A DNA stretch of 14,914 bases from Sulfurospirillum sp964441765 (GCA_964441765.1 CAYTVI010000048.1:1-14914); one strand, 5' to 3'; shown: positions 7,223-14,152, numbered from the stretch's first letter. The notes: generated by a model from the letters alone, not told the origin. A program made the numbers and translations.

Positions 7223-8199
7223 TTGGTCAGTCCTGCTTCTTGGGCAAGCGCTTTAAATTTTTTCTCTTCTTCTTGCATGAACTTGTGATAATCTTTACCG
7301 ATGATGGTAAACGGATAAAGACCTCTTAGCTCTCTTTCTTTTTCAAATTCAGGTGTTTTAACCAATTTTTGGATTTTTTCTACCCAGTAGTTGTACTGCT
7401 CATCCGTAACATTTGGTCCCATATAAAAACCTCTCCAAATCGTCCAAACTGCATCGAATCCTTGCTCTTTAGCGGTTGGAATATTTGCCATTTGTCCAGG
7501 AAGTCGTTCATCAGAGAGAATGGCGAGCACTTTATATTTACCCGATGAAAGTTGCCCTGAAAATTCTGCAATATCACCAGGATAAACTTGAATGTGATTG
7601 CCTAAAAGAGCAGTTAACGCTTCTCCACCGCCTTCAAAAGCGACGTATTTCATATCTTTGGGATTAATCCCTGCTAATTTTGCAATAATTGCCGCTTTCA
7701 TCCAATCTTGGCTTCCGATAGAACCACCAGAGCCTAAAGCAAAGCCTTTTGGATTGGCTTTCAAATCGGCTACAAGCTCTGCTAACGTATTCCACTTTGC
7801 ATCAGCTTTAACGATAATTGCACCATAATCTGCTCCCAAAGCAGCTAACCATTTCACCGAATCAACCGTATAGTTTGCACCAAATTTTCCCTGAGCGATG
7901 TTAAGCGCTGACCCTGTACTCGCAGCGACTATCATCTCAGCATCGTTTGAGCGCTGACCAATGACATGGTTATAAGCAACCGCACCCACGCCGCCTGGCA
8001 TAAAGTTAACAATCATTGGTTTATCAATGATTTTCGTAGCCCCCAAAGAATTAGATACTAAACGACACGAGAGGTCAAAGCCACCACCTGGTTTTGCGGG
8101 AGCCAAACAAACGGGCTTACTCACTTCAAACGCATTCAAAACACTTCCTAGTGCCAAAACTGCTACCAAACTTGTTACTAATCGTAACGATACGCCCAT
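7219..8199 (-). CDS. tctC: Tripartite tricarboxylate transporter, periplasmic binding protein TctC (Bug family)
   Basis: 326 residues. The N-terminus MGVSLRLVTSLVAVLALGSVLNA is a Sec signal peptide in outline, with likely cleavage after LNA at residue 23. The mature part begins with the Bug-family substrate loop APAKPGGGFDLSC (33-45), and a GSGGSIGSQDW segment further in matches the second ligand-contacting loop. The ATG has a good Shine-Dalgarno (AAGGAG). It is the first gene of tctCBA, and its upstream region carries the motif shared with the lyase operon. Citrate is the likely ligand by context; Bug proteins as a family bind diverse carboxylates, so this is not certain. Confidence 0.93.
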   Translation of the reverse strand: MGVSLRLVTSLVAVLALGSVLNAFEVSKPVCLAPAKPGGGFDLSCRLVSNSLGATKIIDKPMIVNFMPGGVGAVAYNHVIGQRSNDAEMIVAASTGSALNIAQGKFGANYTVDSVKWLAALGADYGAIIVKADAKWNTLAELVADLKANPKGFALGSGGSIGSQDWMKAAIIAKLAGINPKDMKYVAFEGGGEALTALLGNHIQVYPGDIAEFSGQLSSGKYKVLAILSDERLPGQMANIPTAKEQGFDAVWTIWRGFYMGPNVTDEQYNYWVEKIQKLVKTPEFEKERELRGLYPFTIIGKDYHKFMQEEEKKFKALAQEAGLTK

Positions 8200-8231
8200 A
8201 CAAAACTCCTTTTAATCTCAAATTTTGAAGT

Positions 8232-8260
8232 ATCGTATCACGTTAACAGATTGTTCACAA
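8232..8260 (-). promoter_or_regulatory. tctC: Candidate tctC promoter with internal near-palindrome
   Basis: On the minus strand TTGTGA (8255-8260) and TACGAT (8232-8237) are 17 bp apart, each 4/6 to the sigma-70 consensus. The spacer region contains GTGAACA-ATC-TGTTAAC (8242-8258), a palindrome with one mismatch. The boxes are weak and Campylobacterota often lack a clear -35, so this is tentative. Confidence 0.3.
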
Positions 8261-8290
8261 GATAAAAGACATTTGATGTTTTAATGCTAT

Positions 8291-8313
8291 TATGGGCATT
8301 TTGTGTATAAAGT
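8291..8313 (-). promoter_or_regulatory. Putative CitB operator/activator site upstream of tctCBA
   Basis: This stretch, core CATTTTGTGTATAAAGT, matches 20 of 23 bases of 2694-2716 upstream of the lyase operon. It is in the same orientation and at nearly the same distance (92 bp) from the first gene. It lies between the MFS stop and tctC, so tctC is its only sensible target. Confidence 0.55.
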
Positions 8314-8328
8314 GTATCGTTACACTTT
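8309..8328. repeat. Perfect inverted repeat overlapping the tct motif
   Basis: AAAGTGTA-TCGT-TACACTTT, 8-bp arms with a 4-bp spacer, overlaps the last 5 bases of the shared motif. It is about 110-130 bp upstream of tctC and about 32 bp after the MFS stop. No T-tract follows on either strand, so an operator is more likely than a terminator. Confidence 0.4.
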
Positions 8329-8359
8329 GTAACTATTTTCAAAAAATTATGCTTAAAAT

Positions 8360-9544
8360 TTAGTTTTTATTGACTTTAAAAGCAAAAAAGAGTGTAGAAA
8401 AAACAACAAAAGAGAGAAGCAAGACGAAGGCATTCCATCCTAAATACTCAAAGAAAACGCCTGGTGCAAATGTTCCAAATGTTCCCCCCGCATAGTAAAA
8501 AGAGAGATAGAGTCCATTTGAGATAGCACGTTTCTCATGCGCTAATTTACTGATAAGCCCTGAAGAGACGGAGTGAATAATAAAAAAGCCTGCACAAAAA
8601 ACAAACATACCTCCAAACATGACCATGTAATTGCTCACATGAAAAATTTGTAAACCAAGTGCATAGGTCACAATACCGATAATAATAGTCCTTGTTTCAC
8701 TTTTAAAAAAGCGTATCAACCATAAAATACGAACAGAGATGATAAATCCTATGATGTATCCTGCATACATCAATCCTACCTTACCAAATCCCATTTGCGT
8801 GCTAAACGTTTTAAGTTGAAAAGGGAGGAAATTGAGTAAGGCTTGGAAAACAAAGAAGATAAAAAACATCATCATATAAATATTAAAAAAGGTTTTGTTC
8901 TTTAAAATATCCATAATTTGAGAGAATTTTGGTTTCACAAAATCAACCTTCACCTCTTCGCTTAGATACTCTAAACAAAAAAACATCACAATCAATGCGA
9001 TGCCAAGAAGAACAAAAAAAAGCCTCCAACCAAACAAATCACTCAAAAATCCTGAAAGCAATCTTCCGATAAATCCTCCAAAAATCGTAGCACCTATATA
9101 ATACCCAATCGCTTGTTGCACTTTATCTTTAGGGGTAATAAAAGAGATATAACTCATTAAAGAAGTCAGTACGGCAGGAATTAGAAGTCCTTGAAGTCCA
9201 CGGATGGAGAGTAAAAAAAAGTAAGTATCCGTATAAGCAAATAACAGTTCTAAAAGTCCTAAAAGGAGGACGGCATTTTTCAAGAAACGCTTGGATGAAA
9301 ACGTCTCCAAGATATAGCCATAAAAAATAGGTGCAAATCCCAAAGGAAGCATAATTGCCGTGGTAAAAATAACCGCTTCAAAACGGGAAAGCTCAAACTC
9401 TTTTTCAAACAGTGGTTGGATGGGCTGAACGGCGTAAAGCGTGCACAAGGTCAAAACGGTACACGTGTAGATAATAAAAAGTTGATAACGTTTTAAAAAG
9501 GCAAAGGGAGAAAAATCTCCCTTTGTATTATTTGTATTTGTCAA
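8360..9544 (-). CDS. Major facilitator superfamily transporter, YnfM/AraJ-like
   Basis: 394 residues from a TTG; about 12 membrane helices in two halves. GRLLSGFLSDLFGWR at 160-174 resembles the YnfM-type signature, and the first helix contains YAVQPIQPLF, as in that group. The substrate is unknown; this group includes drug and metabolite exporters. The start is odd. The only in-frame start before the first helix is the TTG at 9544, inside the end of the phosphoribosyltransferase gene (17-bp overlap) and with only a weak Shine-Dalgarno. A strong hairpin then covers codons 7-15. Expression may therefore depend on read-through or translation from upstream. An in-frame TAG just upstream rules out a longer form. 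Confidence 0.82.
   Translation of the reverse strand: MTNTNNTKGDFSPFAFLKRYQLFIIYTCTVLTLCTLYAVQPIQPLFEKEFELSRFEAVIFTTAIMLPLGFAPIFYGYILETFSSKRFLKNAVLLLGLLELLFAYTDTYFFLLSIRGLQGLLIPAVLTSLMSYISFITPKDKVQQAIGYYIGATIFGGFIGRLLSGFLSDLFGWRLFFVLLGIALIVMFFCLEYLSEEVKVDFVKPKFSQIMDILKNKTFFNIYMMMFFIFFVFQALLNFLPFQLKTFSTQMGFGKVGLMYAGYIIGFIISVRILWLIRFFKSETRTIIIGIVTYALGLQIFHVSNYMVMFGGMFVFCAGFFIIHSVSSGLISKLAHEKRAISNGLYLSFYYAGGTFGTFAPGVFFEYLGWNAFVLLLSFVVFSTLFFAFKVNKN
9502..9525 (-). terminator. Intrinsic-terminator-like hairpin after the phosphoribosyltransferase gene
   Basis: On the minus strand a 10-bp perfect stem (CAAAGGGAGA / TCTCCCTTTG) with a TTTT loop begins 2 bases after the phosphoribosyltransferase stop. 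It is followed within a few bases by TTTTT. It would end the mqnE-permease-phosphoribosyltransferase transcript, but it also lies inside the apparent MFS coding region. Confidence 0.65.
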
Positions 9545-9977
9545 TCTGGAAGTCCCAGAAAAACTCTATCCATTCCGTCGCTTCGCGTGCAGCAAAATCA
9601 GGTCTAAGCAATGCTTTTTCTTTGTAAAAAACAGCCGCGACTTTCAGCTCTGCTTCGGGGTATTTTTCGCCCAATACGCGCTTAATTTCTATCATCGTTT
9701 CACCACTATCGATAATATCATCCACTAAAACCACACGTTTAGCACGACTTAAGTCTGGGATATTAAAAATATTAATCGTATCAAGCTTACGCGTCTCTTC
9801 ATAATGAATCGAATTAATCGAATACAAATCTCTCATCTCTAGTGCTTCAGAGAGGAAATGCCCTAAGGTCATTCCCCCTCTTGCTACGGCTAAAATGACA
9901 TCAGGCTTATAAGGCTTTATCTCTTTGGCTAATTTATTGACATCTACTTTAAATTCATCATAACTGTAATAACGCAA
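9528..9977 (-). CDS. Purine phosphoribosyltransferase, Gpt/hypoxanthine-type
   Basis: 149 residues. The PRPP-binding loop VVLVDDIIDSGET is at 82-94, the ARGG pyrophosphate loop at 32-35, and an aromatic C-terminal segment (WIEFFWDF, 136-143) resembles the purine-base hood of bacterial xanthine/guanine enzymes. It would join PRPP to a purine base to give the nucleotide in the cytoplasm. The start is a TTG at 9977 with a good Shine-Dalgarno (AAAGGAAG) that overlaps the permease stop; no nearby ATG competes. The gap to the permease is 10 bp, so uptake and salvage look coupled. Base specificity (guanine, xanthine, hypoxanthine) cannot be settled by eye. Confidence 0.85.
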   Translation of the reverse strand: MRYYSYDEFKVDVNKLAKEIKPYKPDVILAVARGGMTLGHFLSEALEMRDLYSINSIHYEETRKLDTINIFNIPDLSRAKRVVLVDDIIDSGETMIEIKRVLGEKYPEAELKVAAVFYKEKALLRPDFAAREATEWIEFFWDFQIDKYK

Positions 9978-9987
9978 TGGGCTTCCT

Positions 9988-11268
9988 TTATTGAACGATA
10001 AACACGATGAGACTCACCAGTGTTAGAAAAATAATACCAATATTGATCTCTTCGTACTCTTTTTTAATCACTTTAATCAGCAAATACGAAATCAAACCAA
10101 ATGCCAAACCATTTGTGATAGAAAACGTTAAAGGCATCATTAAGACAATCAAAAAGGTTGAAACAGCTGTTGCTGTGTCTTTAAAGTTGACGTTTGAAAG
10201 TTCACCAAACATCAAAACCCCAACCATCACTAGAACAGGGTAAATCGCATTTTCAGGAATCGCTTTAAACAGTGGCATCATAAAAAGTGTTAAGACAAAG
10301 AAAAGCCCCGTAGCAACCGCTGTAAGTCCTGTACGACCACCTTCTTCAACCCCACTCGCACTTTCAATAAAACTGGTTGTGGTAGAAAGACCTAAAAGAG
10401 AACCACCTACCGTAGCAACAGCGTCCACTTCTAACGTTTTTTGAAGCTCTTTACCATCATCTTTAAACAATCCTGCACGGTATCCTACTCCTGCAAGCGT
10501 GCCAAGTGAATCAAACAAATCGGTAATCAAAAACGTAACAATCACTGGTAACAAAGAAAATGTCATCGCCGAAGCAATATCTAATTCAAAAACAATCGGC
10601 GAGATAGAAGCAGGAAGAGAGATAAATTCCGTAGGATACGGAGCGATACCGCTGACCCAAGCGATAATAGAGGTCAAAAAGACCGCTAAAATAAACGCTC
10701 CCTTAATACGCCATGAATAAAATGCCAATACCAAAATCAACCCAAGTACACCTAAAAGAACATTTGGGTTCTTAAAATTGCCTACACCCACTAAAACCGC
10801 AGGATTGGCAACAACCATTCCCATACTTTTCAAACCAATAAATGCAATAAACGCACCAATACCTGCACTAATCGCTCTTCTTAAATCCGCAGGCACACTC
10901 TCCATAATCCAAACACGGAACTTCGTAAACGAGAGAATCAAGAAAAGAACACCAGAGATAAACACAACACCAAGTGCTGTTTGCCATGGTATTTTCATGC
11001 CTAAAACAAGCCCAAACGTAAAGTACGCATTAAGACCCATCCCGACACTCATCGCAATCGGAGTGTTTGCCCAAAGACCATTTAACACAGTCGAAAAAAT
11101 CGTAATCAACGCCGTTGCGGTAATCAATGCCTCCATAGGCATACCTGTCTTACTCATAATAATCGCATTCACAGGCACGATGTACATCATCGTCAAAAAC
11201 GTTGTAAACCCTGCGGTTATTTCTGTCTTCACGTTAGTGCCGTGTTTTTCAAGTTTGAAAAATCCCAC
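9988..11268 (-). CDS. NCS2/AzgA-family purine permease (guanine/hypoxanthine/adenine type)
   Basis: 426 residues with about 12-14 membrane segments, matching the PbuG/PbuO/AzgA length. Signatures: GMGLNAYF at 76-83, DLFDSLGT at 250-257, and TSFIESASGVEEGGRTG at 298-314, which is diagnostic for the AzgA branch of nucleobase:cation symporters. The start is a GTG at 11268 with AGAAGGAG upstream, 11 bp after mqnE. It likely imports a purine base using the proton gradient, handing it to the phosphoribosyltransferase encoded next. Which purine it prefers is not visible. Confidence 0.9.
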   Translation of the reverse strand: MGFFKLEKHGTNVKTEITAGFTTFLTMMYIVPVNAIIMSKTGMPMEALITATALITIFSTVLNGLWANTPIAMSVGMGLNAYFTFGLVLGMKIPWQTALGVVFISGVLFLILSFTKFRVWIMESVPADLRRAISAGIGAFIAFIGLKSMGMVVANPAVLVGVGNFKNPNVLLGVLGLILVLAFYSWRIKGAFILAVFLTSIIAWVSGIAPYPTEFISLPASISPIVFELDIASAMTFSLLPVIVTFLITDLFDSLGTLAGVGYRAGLFKDDGKELQKTLEVDAVATVGGSLLGLSTTTSFIESASGVEEGGRTGLTAVATGLFFVLTLFMMPLFKAIPENAIYPVLVMVGVLMFGELSNVNFKDTATAVSTFLIVLMMPLTFSITNGLAFGLISYLLIKVIKKEYEEINIGIIFLTLVSLIVFIVQ

Positions 11269-11279
11269 CTTAACTCCTT

Positions 11280-12344
11280 CTAATATGTTTTAATTTCATT
11301 ATACAAACTATCTCGTTCTACCGGCGTAAAACGACTTGTCTCAATCAATTCGATAAATGTTTCGAGTTTTAAACCTTTAGCACTTTGTGCCCCAGCGGCA
11401 GATTGTATCGCTTCTGCTTCAATGGTGCCATCTAAATCATCTGCACCATACTCCAAAGCCACCAACGCTAGATTAATCGTCGAAGTCGCCCAATAGGCTT
11501 TAATATGTGCAATATTATCTAACATCAAACGGCTAATCGCATAGGTTTTTAAAATCTCTGTGGAGCTTAGAAAATCTTTTACATGTAAATAGTTATTTTC
11601 ACGTTGATACACTAGTGGAATAAACGCGTTAAAACCACCCGTTTTATCTTGCAATGTGCGCAGTCGAAGCATATGGTCGATGCGGTGTTCACGCGTTTCA
11701 ACGTGTCCAAAGAGCATCGTGGCATTGGACTGTTTACCTTTTTCATGCCACTTTTGGTGGATATCAAGCCACTCTTGAGAAGTGACTTTACCCTTACAGA
11801 CATAAGCGCGCACCTCTTCATCAAAAATCTCAGCACCGCCACCTGGCATAGAATCAACACCGTATTCCAGCATTTTCTCAATAACTGCGTCCACACTAAG
11901 CCCATACTGCTCACTCAAAAAGTGAATTTCCGCAGCCGTCAATGCTTTTACATGTAAATGTGGAAAACGCGCTTTGACTTTGGAAAAAATCTCCAAATAC
12001 CACTCCAATCCGGTATCAGGATTGTGTGCAGAGACGATGTGTACTTCGGTAATGCCTCTGTTTGTAACAGAATCATCCAAGATACTCAAAATCTCTTCAT
12101 GGCTCATGGTGTAAGGATTTGGGTTTTTGCGGTTGGCAGAAAATGCACAAAATTTGCAGATATCTTTGCAGATATTGGTGGGGTTAATATGACGATTTAT
12201 GTTGAAAAAAGCCTTGTTGCCATGCCTTGCACGACGCCGCATGTTGGCATAATGCCCAAGCGTGAAAAGGTCAAGCTCGTATAAAGCGACACCATCTTCG
12301 TAACTTAAGCGTTCATTATTCTCTAACTTTTCAATAAGAGTCAT
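11280..12344 (-). CDS. mqnE: Aminofutalosine synthase (radical SAM), menaquinone biosynthesis
   Basis: 354 residues. Radical-SAM [4Fe-4S] motif C59-x3-C63-x2-C66 lies in HINPTNICKDICKFCAFSA, and GGGAEIFDEEVR around 168-179 is typical of MqnE rather than its relative MqnC. MqnE joins 3-[(1-carboxyvinyl)oxy]benzoate and SAM to give 6-amino-6-deoxyfutalosine, an early step of the futalosine pathway used by Campylobacterota. A TAAAAT -10 box at 12377-12382 and a short leader precede it. It heads a minus-strand cluster with purine permease and salvage genes; later in the pathway MTAN releases adenine from aminofutalosine. The gene contains two copies of TTACATGTAA, each reading Leu-His-Val-Lys in frame. 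Confidence 0.93.
   Translation of the reverse strand: MTLIEKLENNERLSYEDGVALYELDLFTLGHYANMRRRARHGNKAFFNINRHINPTNICKDICKFCAFSANRKNPNPYTMSHEEILSILDDSVTNRGITEVHIVSAHNPDTGLEWYLEIFSKVKARFPHLHVKALTAAEIHFLSEQYGLSVDAVIEKMLEYGVDSMPGGGAEIFDEEVRAYVCKGKVTSQEWLDIHQKWHEKGKQSNATMLFGHVETREHRIDHMLRLRTLQDKTGGFNAFIPLVYQRENNYLHVKDFLSSTEILKTYAISRLMLDNIAHIKAYWATSTINLALVALEYGADDLDGTIEAEAIQSAAGAQSAKGLKLETFIELIETSRFTPVERDSLYNEIKTY
11579..11588. repeat. TTACATGTAA palindrome, copy 3 (in mqnE)
   Basis: Exact copy, extended to TTTACATGTAAA; reads Leu-His-Val-Lys in mqnE. Confidence 0.6.
11948..11957. repeat. TTACATGTAA palindrome, copy 4 (in mqnE)
   Basis: Exact copy, extended to TTTACATGTAAA; again reads Leu-His-Val-Lys, 369 bp from copy 3. 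Confidence 0.6.
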
Positions 12345-12376
12345 TCGCTACTTTCATAAAGTGAAATTAAAAATGG

Positions 12377-12382
12377 ATTTTA
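12377..12382 (-). promoter_or_regulatory. mqnE: Candidate -10 box of the mqnE cluster
   Basis: Minus-strand TAAAAT, preceded by GC, lies about 33 bp upstream of the mqnE ATG in an AT-rich region. No convincing -35 is visible, as is usual in Campylobacterota. Confidence 0.4.
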
Positions 12383-12441
12383 GCAACTTTAACTATAAAT
12401 GGAGGTTAAAATTAAAACTTCTCATCTTAAACTTTCTTAGC

Positions 12442-12447
12442 TATAAT
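12442..12447 (+). promoter_or_regulatory. -10 box of the DUF350 gene
   Basis: A perfect TATAAT (in TTAGCTATAATTCG) lies 18 bp before the ATG at 12466. It sits inside the upstream frame extension, which supports the later start. The leader would be only about 10-12 nt and includes the AAAAAGG Shine-Dalgarno. Confidence 0.6.
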
Positions 12448-12465
12448 TCGCAAAAAGGCTATACC

Positions 12466-12870
12466 ATGTTTATCAGCGCATTCTTCTCGTTTGTTCTCTT
12501 CTTTGTGACGGCTTTAGTCGTTCTTGTCCTATTTCTCTTTTTATATGCCAAAGTCACACCTTATGATGATTATGAGATGATTTTTACCCAAAATAACACG
12601 GCTTCTGCACTTGGATTTGGAGGGGCGATTGTAGGGCTTTGTATTCCTCTTTACAGCGCACTGGTTAATTCTATCTCTTACGGTGATTTCGTCATATGGG
12701 CGATTGTCGCAATGAGTATTCAACTTCTTTTTGCATTGATTATGACGCGCTTAGGTGGGAAATTTTCTGTGGAAAAGCATATGAACGATGGCGATATTTC
12801 AGTGGGGATTTTAATGGCATTTATCTCCATTGCCATTGGTCTTTTAAACGCAGGTTCGATGAGTTATTAA
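12466..12870 (+). CDS. DUF350 (YjfL-family) small inner-membrane protein
   Basis: 134 residues with four hydrophobic segments (about 5-27, 47-69, 74-94, 110-130). DUF350 features: NTASALGFGGAIVGLCIP at 44-61 and NDGDISVGILMAFISIAIGLLNAG at about 107-130, a duplicated arrangement in which each half has a polar entry followed by a Gly/Ala-rich helix. The function of this family is unknown; it is often found near polyamine- or stress-related genes, but no such partner is seen here. I reject the longer frame back to 12361: its extra 35 residues are K/N/L-rich and overlap the promoter. It is a single-gene unit, divergent from mqnE and convergent with trpB. Confidence 0.85.
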   Translation: MFISAFFSFVLFFVTALVVLVLFLFLYAKVTPYDDYEMIFTQNNTASALGFGGAIVGLCIPLYSALVNSISYGDFVIWAIVAMSIQLLFALIMTRLGGKFSVEKHMNDGDISVGILMAFISIAIGLLNAGSMSY

Positions 12871-12873
12871 GCT

Positions 12874-12883
12874 TTACATGTAA
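12874..12883. repeat. TTACATGTAA palindrome, copy 5 (at the DUF350/trpB terminator)
   Basis: Exact copy, extended to TTTACATGTAAA; intergenic, overlapping the left foot of the bidirectional terminator stem. Confidence 0.6.
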
Positions 12884-12914
12884 AAGGGAGGTTTACTTTT
12901 AAACCTCCCTTTTA
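12881..12914. terminator. Bidirectional intrinsic terminator between the DUF350 gene and trpB
   Basis: A perfect 15-bp stem: TAAAAGGGAGGTTTA (12881-12895) pairs with TAAACCTCCCTTTTA (12900-12914) around a CTTT loop. A-rich and T-rich ends flank a GC-rich core in both directions. It lies 11 bp after the DUF350 stop and 5 bp after the trpB stop, so it can serve both convergent genes. Confidence 0.9.
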
Positions 12915-12918
12915 CCAT

Positions 12919-14130
12919 TTATAAATAATCCTCTGGCTTATAATTTTCTACCACGAAATCAATATCTTTATCGCCTCTTCCGCTTAAGTTCACTAAAATA
13001 GACTCATACGGTTTTTCTTTGGCTAATTTCATCGCAAACGCAACCGCATGGGCACTCTCAAGTGCAGGGATAATGCCCTCATAATGGCTTAAATCGTAAA
13101 AGGCTTGAATGGTCTCTTTGTCATTTGCCACGCCTACTTTTGTGCGTTTGATGGAGTTAAGGTATGCGTGTTCTGGTCCAACAGATGGGTAGTCTAGACC
13201 ACTGGCGATAGAATGCACCGCCGCTGGTTCACCCGCTTCGTTTTTAAGCATGATAGAATTAAATCCATGCAAAATGCCCTCGCTTCCATAGGTTAAACTT
13301 GCTGCATGTTCTCCAAGTTTTGTACCCGTTCCTCCTGGCTCAACGCCATAAAGCTCACACGGGTCTTCGATAAAGGCTGAAAAAAGCCCCATCGCATTGC
13401 TTCCACCACCGACACATGCCACGAGATTATCAGGTAAATTCCCTGTCATCTCTAAAAACTGCTCCCTAGCTTCAATACCCACAACACTTTGAAAATCTCT
13501 CACCATCTTAGGAAACGGATGAGGGCCAACCACAGAGCCGATGCAATAGATAGAATTTTCTGGATCTTTCAAATAGGCTTCAAATGCCGAATCAACCGCT
13601 TCTTTAAGTGTTCTTGCACCAAAACTTACAGGGACAACTTTGGCTCCTAAAACACGCATTCTCACCACATTAGGATGCTCTTTGGCAATATCCACTTCAC
13701 CCATATGAATTTCACACTCTAGCCCAAAATACGCCGCAGCCGTTGCCAATGCCACACCGTGCTGTCCCGCTCCTGTTTCAGCAATCAACTTTTTCTTGCC
13801 CAGATATTTGGCTAAAAGCGCTTCACCCATACAGTGGTTAAGCTTATGCGCTCCTGTGTGGTTCAAATCTTCACGCTTCAAGTAAATACGCGCTCCGCCC
13901 ACATACTCACTCAAACGCTTTGCATAATACACTGGGGTGGGTCTTCCTTGATAGTGTTTTCGGATATCACGCAGTTCACGGATAAAATTGTGTGAATTAC
14001 CAATCGTTAGATAGGCTTGCTCAATTTTGGCAAACTGTTCCACCAACACAGGAGGCAAGAACGCTCCCCCAAATTTTCCAAAATAGCCTTTGTCGTCAGG
14101 AAATGCTCTTAAATACGGTTTTTGCATCAT
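12919..14130 (-). CDS. trpB: Tryptophan synthase beta chain, stand-alone and divergent
   Basis: 403 residues, PLP-dependent. PLP lysine is Lys96 in HTGAHKLN, the catalytic Glu118 is in ETGAGQHG, the phosphate cup GGGSNA is at 241-246, and LSGRGDKD closes the C-terminus. It should condense indole and serine to tryptophan. No trpA or other trp gene is adjacent. Several usually conserved places differ: HTGAHKLNHCMGEALLAK replaces the common HKINN...GQALLAK, and MGEVDIAKEHPNVVRM (143-158) replaces the usual MGA-D-x-x-RQ-x-x-NV form. It may be a second TrpB paralogue. The start MMQK follows AAAGGAT, which abuts the palindrome at 14139-14150. The gene is bracketed by two TTACATGTAA copies. Confidence 0.92.
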   Translation of the reverse strand: MMQKPYLRAFPDDKGYFGKFGGAFLPPVLVEQFAKIEQAYLTIGNSHNFIRELRDIRKHYQGRPTPVYYAKRLSEYVGGARIYLKREDLNHTGAHKLNHCMGEALLAKYLGKKKLIAETGAGQHGVALATAAAYFGLECEIHMGEVDIAKEHPNVVRMRVLGAKVVPVSFGARTLKEAVDSAFEAYLKDPENSIYCIGSVVGPHPFPKMVRDFQSVVGIEAREQFLEMTGNLPDNLVACVGGGSNAMGLFSAFIEDPCELYGVEPGGTGTKLGEHAASLTYGSEGILHGFNSIMLKNEAGEPAAVHSIASGLDYPSVGPEHAYLNSIKRTKVGVANDKETIQAFYDLSHYEGIIPALESAHAVAFAMKLAKEKPYESILVNLSGRGDKDIDFVVENYKPEDYL

Positions 14131-14139
14131 TTTTATCCT

Positions 14140-14149
14140 TTACATGTAA
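14140..14149. repeat. TTACATGTAA palindrome, copy 6 (trpB leader)
   Basis: Exact copy, extended to TTTACATGTAAA; lies in the trpB leader and runs directly into its Shine-Dalgarno AAAGGAT. Confidence 0.6.
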
Positions 14150-14152
14150 ACT

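Noticed and set aside
8309..8328. Terminator of the MFS gene
   Set aside because: The stem is AT-rich and not followed by a T-run on the minus strand; an operator role fits better.
10778..11293. 171-residue plus-strand reading frame opposite the purine permease
   Set aside because: Antisense shadow of a membrane-protein gene; its composition mirrors the reversed hydrophobic codons and no ribosome binding site is seen.
12361..12465. N-terminal extension of the DUF350 protein
   Set aside because: The low-complexity K/N/L extension contains the TATAAT box and lacks homology-like features; the ATG at 12466 has its own Shine-Dalgarno.
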